Positions 56,023-64,000 of a DNA stretch of 64,000 bases are shown in pieces. Below the pieces are notes generated by a model. That model searched no databases and had not been told where the DNA came from. It was given only the letters and a program-made list of their open reading frames with translations. Position 1 is the first letter of the stretch. Every line of letters begins with the position of its first letter. Source of the DNA: Tubulanus polymorphus (Eukaryota; Nemertea; Palaeonemertea; Tubulaniformes; Tubulanidae); assembly GCF_964204645.1 (NCBI RefSeq), contig NC_134032.1:5010675-5074674 (forward strand), given 5' to 3'. A program made the position numbers and the translations under genes.

Positions 56023-56170
56023 CACATTAAATTGGTAACGAGGCATATTTTGTTATCACAATCAATTACAAAATCGTAGCATATGACATGTTCTATGATT
56101 GTGGTAAGTTTCAAGGTCTTTGGTTTTTGTATATGGTCACCAGGGGCGTTGAATATTGAAATTGTTAGAT
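56023..56170 (+). repeat. continuation of the 165-bp tandem repeat
   Basis: Carries GCATATTTTGTTATCACAATC, CAATTACAAAATCGTAGC and TATGGTCACCAGGG in the same order as units at 41,120-41,621. It opens with the second CACATT of the target duplication. Confidence 0.85.
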
Positions 56171-56210
56171 TGTTGAGCATTTGAAACCACTTCCCAAGTG
56201 GGCATGGTGA

Positions 56211-57008
56211 CCCTGGACGGTACTCGAAAAACGCCTAATGAAATACACCGAATCGGAAAACGCATAACGCCTAATTCCTAGAAAATGACCTAATTTCGTA
56301 ATTGCAAAATCTACTGAGACTCACAATCCAACTCATCAACGGAACAGTTTGAAAATACATGTGTTTTACGCTTCACGAAACGAGACTACTACTCTTATAA
56401 ACTTCATTATAGGATGATGATAGAATTTCCGCAGTGCAAGCAATTAATTAAATAACGCCATAGAAGTGTAAACTGAAACAGTTTACACTTCTATGATAAC
56501 GCGAAAACAAACGCCGCGGTTATAAACCGGCTTTCTTGAATTTTGAAACCGGAATGCATAAATATGGTACAACCTACGCTCGTAGGTACAACGCACACAA
56601 AGATTGATAAAATAGCCTTTCTCAAAATTATCCTCCAAAACTGTTCACAACCACGCTAATGTGAACCTACCGAACCAATGAGAGACTAAATAATGTCCAG
56701 CCCCTGAACTTCCTTGAACAAAAAATTATAAACTATATGTTCGATATTAAAAATATCATGTCTTTTATTATCATAATACTCCGTCTTGATATGAAATAAT
56801 AACACAGATAAGCCTGTGTAACCAAATACAGTAGAAACGAAGATGGAACAGGCGGCGCTCCACGCACTCCGACGTGAACTATGTAGCGTTGCGTACATAG
56901 TTCACGTAGGGATTTAGGTAAATTTCTTGGATGTTACTTGAATTAGGCGTTATGCGTTTTCCGATTCGGTGTTTTTCATTAGGCGTTTTACGAATACCGG
57001 TCCCTGGA
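56211..57008. mobile_element. 0.8-kb MITE with ~60-bp TIRs
   Basis: AACGCCTAATGAAA and CCGAATCGGAAAACGCATAA near the left end (56,225-56,275) recur inverted near the right end (56,940-57,000). CCCTGGA flanks both sides (56,211-56,217; 57,002-57,008). Inside are a perfect 17-bp stem with 3-nt loop (56,459-56,495) and a 14-bp stem (ACGTGAACTATGTA, near 56,870). No coding capacity is seen. Confidence 0.8.
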
Positions 57009-58118
57009 CCCCTAGTTAAGCATGGTGATAATACAGTATCATAAATAAATTCTTATTTGTTGATTGTATGTCCGCGTATGTTCGGTTTCAAAGCTGAATC
57101 ATATTTGACGTTTACACAGTGGTTGCATATTAGGTTCGAATCTGTCAATGGATTTTATTCTATGTATCGGTATTATTTCAATTTACTACAATTCCAATCA
57201 TTCTGAATGGCTTTGCAGAAAACCCGTCATCACTGCTTAGCAGCTATATTTATATTTTGTATTGCACACATGTAACGTCATAAATATTATTCAAATATTA
57301 AACCAGATCCTATACCAGGGCATATAGTCATACAGATCATTCATTAAAGCATTATCCATTCTCCAAACTCAACGTAGCTGAATTTTGAAAGAGGGCCTCT
57401 TTAAAATTTATATGAGCTCTTTCGCGAATATCTGATCGCAAAAATATTGGTTTTGAAACGCCAATCAGAAAGCACAGACTCCTCTATGATTGGCTTAGCC
57501 GCAGAAATCAGCAGGTGTTCACGTGGACCCGCGGTATCGTCTACCGTTTTACTCCCGGGTTTTATTTTAAGATCTAAAATTGTATTTCAAGATCGATTTC
57601 TGTGAAAGCTTTTAGTTGATTTGGTTTTTGGGAGGAATATTTTTATTAGCGCTTCAGAAAATATCATTGAACATCGTTGAAAGCCTGGGAAAAATTGCTT
57701 TTTCTCAAATCGGATAGATGACCTTGATATGCTAATAAGCCATGTGCTCAAACTACAAATTCAATCAAATTTATTCTGCAAAAAAAAATATCAAATCCAA
57801 TTCAATTTTACTTTATTGAACAAATGAAAACATCAAATCCAATTCAATTTTGTTTTAATGAGAAAATTTCAGAAAATTCAATTCTATTCCGCATTAAAAT
57901 CAATAAGACCAAGGGAAAAGATTTATCTGAGGTATTTGTTCTTGCCCGATCCAGTCGCTGTCTGTGCTACTTTTGTATTATACGATTGTATTGTGTAAGT
58001 TATTAGATATTGACTCTGAGCTGGGAGTGCATTTTGACAAATTTAACCCATAGAATGCATCACCATTTGCCATTTGATGAAAAGCTGACAGGCTGGCCAT
58101 AGTGCACCTTGGGCTCTT
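57009..58118. other. intergenic with small repeat fragments
   Basis: 57,216-57,260 repeats 2245-2290. 57,270-57,312 matches a piece of polB of element B (around 54,750-54,790, TAAACCAGATCCT). Nothing else is recognised. Confidence 0.5.
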
Positions 58119-58418
58119 GTATATTGGTTTATTTTCAGATTTTATAAATCTAACGTTATCAGATATACTAATTGTGGATATTCTACGTCTGTTATTATTT
58201 TTAAAATATTGTTCATATTCTCTAAATGTTTTTTGTTTTCTTCTAATGTTTTGCCTTTTAAATCTAAACAATTTAATAGCAGCTGGTCCAATATCACTTT
58301 TAAATGCTTCGGTTATTTCGATATCTTTTTTATCATCTAATGAATTAATATAATTTCTAACATCTTCCATGTATGGTCTTTTATTGTTGAATTTATTTTT
58401 TATTCCTTTAATTATGCT
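58119..58418 (-). pseudogene. shard of polB N-terminal region
   Basis: The minus strand matches the N-terminal domain of the polymerase in B at 55,190-54,900 (RPYMEDVRNYINSLD and EITEAFKSDIGPAAI). It carries indels and ends abruptly against the LINE at about 58,440. Confidence 0.85.
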
Positions 58419-58460
58419 GAGAAGATACCTAATGTTCAAATTTTCACTTTCTTTGAAGAA

Positions 58461-58997
58461 ATGCCAAGTTTATTGGGCAGATTGAATACTGATTGCCCGT
58501 CAGACAAGCTTATTTTCGTGGGTGATTATAATATTCACATGGATAAATCAAACAATAGGGATACTCAACGATTTCTAGATATCCTACAGCAGCATGATTT
58601 GGTTCAACTTGTAGATCAACCTACTCATGAAAAGGGTCACACACTTGATCTTGTTATTGTTAGAAGTAGTGAGGTATGCATATGTGATTTGGATGTGGAT
58701 GATACTGCATGTATTGCTGACCACTATCCGGTTTCTTTCTCGGTAAATATCTGCAAACCTCCGTTGCCTACAAAAGAGATAGTGTATAGAAAATTGAAGG
58801 ATATTAACACTGCCTTATTATCTGAGATGTTCTCCAAGATTGACTTCAGTAACTTTGACTGTGTGGATGATTTAGTCACCGTTTATAACTCTGAGCTCTC
58901 TCATTTATTAGATGAATTAGCACCAGCTAAGAAGCGAAGTATTCGCATTCGTCCGAATGTTCCGTGGGGCAGTGAGGAAATTATTAAATACCGCTAG
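58461..58997 (+). pseudogene. LINE endonuclease domain
   Basis: An open frame containing FVGDYNIHMD and an ADHYPVSF motif (the catalytic Asp-His pair near the domain end), followed by a basic linker. It is truncated at the 5' side, so early catalytic motifs are missing. It ends at a stop before the RT. Confidence 0.8.
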
Positions 58998-59340
58998 AAA
59001 GTCAGACAACTGGAGAGAAAATGGAGACATTCTCATCTGACAATAGATCGTGAAATTTGGAAATATCATTGTTGTAAAATGAAACAAATGATGAAACTGG
59101 AAAAACTAAAACCTTTCTCAGTCACCGCTGAGGTGGGCATTGCTGACTTATTTAGCACAATTCGGAAGTTGGTGTATGGTAAAAGCTCTACCAAAACACA
59201 ATGATGCTGTTTAATTAGCAAATGAGTTTGATGTTTTCTTTCTAGATAAAGTTGATCAGATAAGAGATTCTTTACCTGAATCCAATATTGATGCTTCTGA
59301 GCATTAGAATGCTGTAAAGGTTTTAGACAGTTTTAAAGCT

Positions 59341-60660
59341 GTGTCAATCGATCAGATTGCCAAAATTGTAATTGGCATGCGACCTACATATTGTAGTCTG
59401 GATCCATTTCCATCACAACTTCTTAAGACGGGGCTTAAAGGTATCATGCCGCTCATTACTAAAATAGTAAGCTGTTCATTGGTATCTGGACATGTTCCAA
59501 AAGATTTTAAACAAGCTATTTTGCAGCCCCTCCTCAAGAAGTCATCCCTTGATGCTGATTGTTTGAAAAACTATCGGCCCGTATCCAACTTGTCTTTTCT
59601 GTCGAAAGTACTCGAAAGAGTAGTAGCAGACCAGCTAACACTCCATTTGTCAAGCAATAACCTAGCAGACAAATTTCAATCTGCTTATTAACAACGCCAC
59701 AGTGTCGAAACAGCTCTGATTAAATGCATTATGACTTACTTTGAATCATTAGAATCAAAGCAGTGTGTGTTACTTGTTTTCTTGGATTTAAGCGCTTGCT
59801 TTCGACACTGTGGACCTCACTAGACTCGTAGAACGTCTTAATTTACTAGGAATTCAAGGCACAGTTCTTGATTGGGTCAGGTCATATCTTAGCAATAGGA
59901 CTCAAAGTGTATGTGTAACTTTTCTGAGCAATTGGAAATCAAATTTGGTGTACCTCAGGGTTCCGTTTTGGGCCCTTTGCTTTTTGCAGCGTACATTACT
60001 CCTCTTGGTAACATTAGTCAACAGCATGATCTTGATTATCATCTCCATGCTGATGATAATCAACTTTATTGCGTTTAGTGTGCCTGATTTGTTCCCATCA
60101 TGTCAAATTATGTCAGAAGGAGCTGATGATTTAAATTTCTGGATTAGGAATAATTTCCTCAAATGCAATGGGGATAAGACAGATGCGCTATTCGTGTATA
60201 CTAGGAATATGTATAGTCAGCTTCAACAGTTACCTCATATCAGAATTATTGATTCTGACATCAGACCTTCTACTTCTGTTAGGAATTTTGGAGTAATTTT
60301 TGACTCGGAGCTTACTTTCAAATATCAAATATCATCCATTGATAAATCCTGCGACTTTTCATTTACGCAACAGAAGCAAAATAAGGGACTTTTTATCTGA
60401 TGACGCTGCTCGCATTTATGTCCATGTCTTGGTTACTTCACGTCTTGATTTCTGCAACTCCTTGCTCAACGGGCTCCCTGCAAAGCCCCTCAAACCACTT
60501 CAGAGAGTCCAAAACAATGCAGCACGTCTAATTTCTCGCTCTAGCAAGTTTTCACCTCGTGAACTACGATCAGCCAATCAGTTTCTGCTAGTTGTCCCTT
60601 TGTTTCATAGTCAGTCTACAGGTAGTCGGTCATTTTCCAACAGCGCCCCTTAATTGTGGA
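59341..60660 (+). pseudogene. LINE reverse transcriptase
   Basis: Fragments in three frames. The first (59,341-59,691) has LKNYRPVSNLSFLSKVLERV and LADKFQSAY, ending in a stop. A one-base insertion near 59,795 disrupts the motif A region. The catalytic box reads HADDNQLY near 60,045. The C-terminal RLDFCNSLLNGLP and RVQNNAARL blocks are at 60,430-60,540. Confidence 0.82.
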
Positions 60661-60815
60661 ACCAGCTTCTGCTTAGCCTTCGTGCTATCACTTCATTAGA
60701 TCAATTCAGGAAGCAGCTAACATGCTTCCTTTTTGAGGAGGAATTTTATAATTTGTATAGCGCTTTGAGCAGCTTAGCTGGATTTAGCGCAATATAGGAT
60801 ACTTTATTATTATTA

Positions 60816-62270
60816 TTATTTATTACGTGATTTGAAAACATTAACATGCGGTCAGTAGGACATAACTCTGGTCTCCCCACTTTCATATCCTTATTTTGAA
60901 ATTTTTGTATTTTTCATTAAAAAGAAAATTACACGGATTCGTTTTTAATAGAAATGAAATCCCGCCCGCGCTGCCTGGTGCATAGTTTCGCCATTTTGTT
61001 TTTGTTTTTTTCTAAAACCCTGCTTGCCATGTCACTTAAGTGGGTAGAGAAGGTGGAGAAACAAGGTATCTGTTTTTTTTAGCCTAATAGGTTTTTTTTA
61101 CCCAAGGATTGGACACGAAGAAGGAACTTTGTATCAGCTTTCTCTTTACAAAGAACAGTAAAAAATGAAACCATTTTATAATCTTAATACATTCAAATTT
61201 AATAACCTTGCTCTATACACCACACTAGGATGAATCGCTGTTTAGATGCACGACGGGCATGGAAATCCAAGCCAGAATGCATTTCTATTGATTTTTGTTT
61301 GACATCGTTTATTTTTGGATATTTCTCTTGATCGTTTTACCGCATACCTCAAATTGGACCAGTAAAATATTGCAGTCTAAATAAACCATTTATATCAATT
61401 TCACAATGCAGCGTTGATTAAATTAACTAAAGGCTTTTTGGTGGTAATATACGCTGAACTCGTAGATGTGGTCTCACTCGGTATTGGCCCGATACAATAG
61501 TTATTCTGCATTTACGTATCTCGTTGAGAAGTATCTTTGGTGTTTTGAGTGACGATGATGATAAATTATCGCATACCGGGTACCGGTAGGTGAAACCTGT
61601 TTGCTTTTTTCAACAAAGGGTATCCCCGGTTACATTTTATAGCGAAAATTATGAAATTTCATGTTTTTGACAATCCAGTGATTCCGCGATATGACAACAC
61701 AGCAGAAACTGAACGAATGTAATGTTTTGTTGTGCCTCTAGTCACACAGAATCTTTTTCAGTAAGGCAAGAATTAGCGGCAATAGAAGGGGTTCCCACCC
61801 AAAACCAAATGAAGTAAAATAAGCAACAATTGGTTTACGATTTGCAAATCATTTTTTCGTTTGATCCTATTCGCATTTATTTCAAAGTCATTATATCTAT
61901 GTTCCATCCATTTATTGTGTTCGTGGATACAATTTTCCTCAATCGTGATCCACTGTTCCAGTCCCACTTAATGAATTTAATAATCTATTAATAGATTTAA
62001 TGACCGGCTGTTGCCTCCCCAAGAAGTTGCCGAGGCTTGTGTAGATGGGATGTTACGAAATGAACTCTTTGTTTATATCCCCGGACGAATGAGATACATC
62101 GCTGCTTTACTAGAGTAAGCTTAATTTTTTTATTTTTAAAATGTATGGAAATCCTTAGACGTCATACGAGATGTTAGATAAGAGATACGACTGACGAGTT
62201 AAAACAAACGAGATATACCATTTGATATGCGACATAAGAATATTAGCAGGGCGCCATTTTTGGTCACAAG
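60816..62270. other. intergenic, possible exon only
   Basis: At 61,030-61,066 an ATG (GCCATGTC context) opens 12-13 codons and meets a GTATCT donor-like site. No partner exon is evident. The rest shows no supported gene. Confidence 0.35.
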
Positions 62271-63312
62271 ATGTCATTTGTTGTGGAGAAGTTACAGGAG
62301 TGGGGGAGTGGGCAACTCGTCGGAGTCTTCGAAGGTTAGTGTGAAACCATTATCATCCGAAATTCAGTTCTTGGTTAATTCAGTGATTTAGTAGGCCTTA
62401 TCTTCAGCCGAGGCTACGGCTGTCTGTCACCACCACGTGGATGACCGTGCCCTTGCGCCGCGAGTGAAACACGGACAAAATGCAAAATCATACAAAAGCA
62501 ACTTATATATCGTTTTTCATATCAATTCTTAATATATAAATTGCATTTCGAAGTTCTGATTGCAATGTTGATATCTGTTAATTTAGGAAATTTGGAATGT
62601 GACTGCCTTGTCAGCTTATTTTGAACACTAGTAGCGCCATCTGTCGAACATGAAAAAACAGCAAAATTCTACTGCCAATTTTGCCATAAATCATTGTACT
62701 GTTAGCATGTCTAATTAGTCTGTTGACTCTAAATATATTTTTGTGTGCCAGTGTCGAGCTCCTTTTTGAGGGGCAATTCTATTGGCAGAAAAAGGACACT
62801 TTTTCACTCTAAAATGGGGAACTTTGTTATTGAAAAAGCCTGGGCCGATCTTAAATAACAAGTGCTTGGGTACGTGGAAAATTACTTGAGAATGGATTAC
62901 TTTTCGTTTTCCAAGAAAACGAAAATTGTATCCAAATTTTGAAAAATCTTAACCCAAATCTTTAGGCAGTGTTTTTTTTAAATGGTCCGGAGTAGGTCAA
63001 TCTAATTCCACAGGCCAAACGTCTATTTATATTCGTGTCACATCGATTATTTTTATATTTTCCATAAGTCTTTTGAACAAATTGATCTTAAACAAATATC
63101 ACATCGGTGGATACAGCAACACCATAAACCCCTGACAGAGAACATGATCATGTAGCCTTTTTACAAGTCGAGACCTATGATCACTCATTTTAACTTGTTT
63201 TTCAGATAATTATATAGACCAGGAGGCACTGCTTCTGCTTTATGAAAAAGCACTTAAAGATTTTATACCGAAAATAGGCCTACGCGATAAATTAAGGAAA
63301 AGGATGCATTAA
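62271..63312 (+). CDS. two-exon SAM-like domain protein, 56 aa
   Basis: Exon 1 (62,271-62,334) starts in ACAAGATGTC and ends at GAAG|GTTAGT. Exon 2 (63,206-63,312) begins after TTTTTCAG and ends at TAA. Joined in phase they encode 56 residues: VVEKLQEWGSGQLVGVF in exon 1, then NYIDQEALLLLYEKAL and IPKIGLRDKLRKRM in exon 2. This fits the helix pattern of a SAM domain (W, F, ID..ALL, GxR). Such short SAM modules often begin longer invertebrate proteins; alternative splicing may skip the TAA, since a GTATGT donor follows at 63,351. SAM domains mediate protein-protein interaction. Confidence 0.6.
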
Positions 63313-64000
63313 TTGGAGGGATGCATCCTCAATGCTTCCAGTGACCAGGTATGTGCTGTTTTCCAACACACTGCATGTACAGGGTGTCCCGTAAGTAACA
63401 CAACTTTTATAAACTCAATTTCTCCGAGCCTGATGGGAATCAATGCACCAAATTGCCAGCAAACGTCAAACAAAACATGTAATTTTCAAATTCATGTTAA
63501 TATTATGTTTCACTCCTTATTTTAGAGTTTTTAGAGGCCGTACCTTTTGAAGTGATTGCGATTTTGCATCCTTACCAATGTTAGTAAATTATTGAAGCTG
63601 CGTATGACTGTCTTTTTTTTAAATTTTCAAATCAATACTATTGTTCAATTGTATGCAAATGTGTTGAAGCGCTGTATACATCAATATCCTACCAAAAACA
63701 GTGAAAATGCATAAAAATCAATCGTTACAATTGGAGCGTCAGGAAATTTGACAATTGAATGAATAATTCAACACCAGAGTAACACAACGATAATTAAGCA
63801 TCTACATTAAAATTTTTGATGATTTGGTAAAGATCTGATGATCACTTTCTGTCTGGAAGCCTTTCAAAAAATTTGCGTGTATACCAGACACCCTATCAAT
63901 AATTTATGTCCAGTTTCAGGGTTCAGTTCCACAAATATATGTTGACATCACAATTTTCTAATTTTTGTTCTTTTATCATTATGTAGGCCTCTTCAGACAA
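63313..64000. other. possible MITE, otherwise nothing recognised
   Basis: CAGGGTGTCCCGTAAG near 63,389 and an inverted, diverged GGGTGTCTGGTATA near 63,880-63,895 could be ends of a ~500-bp non-autonomous DNA transposon. Mismatches are several and no duplication is clear. Confidence 0.35.

Larger units (their letters stand above)
58440..60815 (+). mobile_element. 5'-truncated CR1/L2-like LINE
   Basis: The element runs from within an apurinic endonuclease domain through RT to a 3' tail. It ends with a TTATTATTATT microsatellite near 60,800, typical of CR1/L2-clade LINEs. The 5' end is fused to the polymerase shard. Several stops and frameshifts make it inactive. Confidence 0.82.

Noticed and set aside
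1-64000. Bacterial or free viral genome
   Set aside because: GT/AG introns, SINE, LINE, BEL and target-site duplications around A and B show integrated animal nuclear DNA.

Overview
This is animal nuclear DNA, most likely from a marine invertebrate. It has spliced genes with GT/AG introns, AATAAA signals, a tRNA-derived SINE, LTR, DIRS-like and non-LTR retroelements, MITEs and minisatellites, and many TAGGCCTA words. I cannot name the species. Almost the whole window is mobile DNA; only two cellular-style genes are visible.

Layout. 1-5.9 kb: degenerate repeats, a decayed LINE reverse transcriptase, a 31-bp minisatellite and a truncated DIRS-like element. 5.9-11.7 kb: a spliced gene for a roughly 850-residue transposase-like, PHD-containing protein. 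It has tandemly duplicated 5' leader exons and five 161-bp palindromic repeats before its poly(A) signal. 12-18.4 kb: MITEs, a SINE and shards of the large elements described next. 18,465-39,544: a BEL/Pao retrotransposon with 5-bp target duplications and nearly identical LTRs, split by element A. 41,622-56,022: element B, inserted in a roughly 165-bp tandem repeat. 56.2-57.0 kb: a MITE. 58.1-60.8 kb: a polymerase shard fused to a CR1/L2-like LINE. 62.3-63.3 kb: a two-exon gene for a SAM-like domain.

The centrepiece is the pair of AT-rich Polinton/Maverick-like elements: A (22,328-37,106, 14.8 kb) and B (41,622-56,022, 14.4 kb, opposite orientation). Each is bounded by AGTAATAGGG...CCCTATTACT ends and an exact 6-bp target duplication (CTCCTC for A, CACATT for B). 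They share a gene order: protein-primed-type DNA polymerase B with N-terminal zinc fingers, a small basic protein, a candidate minor virion protein, four small proteins (two or three of them membrane proteins), a 380-430 aa candidate structural protein, a coiled-coil/membrane protein, a candidate major capsid protein and a zinc-finger protein. Converging on these from the other end are an A32/FtsK-type packaging ATPase and an integrase with a chromodomain. The genes are packed with about 20-bp spacers that end in a T-run and TAAATAAATG, resembling the late promoters of poxviruses.

Both copies are damaged. A lacks integrase and most of the ATPase, has a deletion through the capsid gene and many stops and frameshifts, yet carries an intact HNH-endonuclease gene and an array of GC-rich hairpins in the vacated space. 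B keeps the ATPase and the integrase C-terminus but has a fold-back inverted duplication inside its polymerase gene. Other fragments of the family lie at 5.9, 13.2-15.2, 16.9, 57.3 and 58.1 kb. Fold-back duplications, terminal palindromes and shards suggest that this family generates inverted structures during replication.
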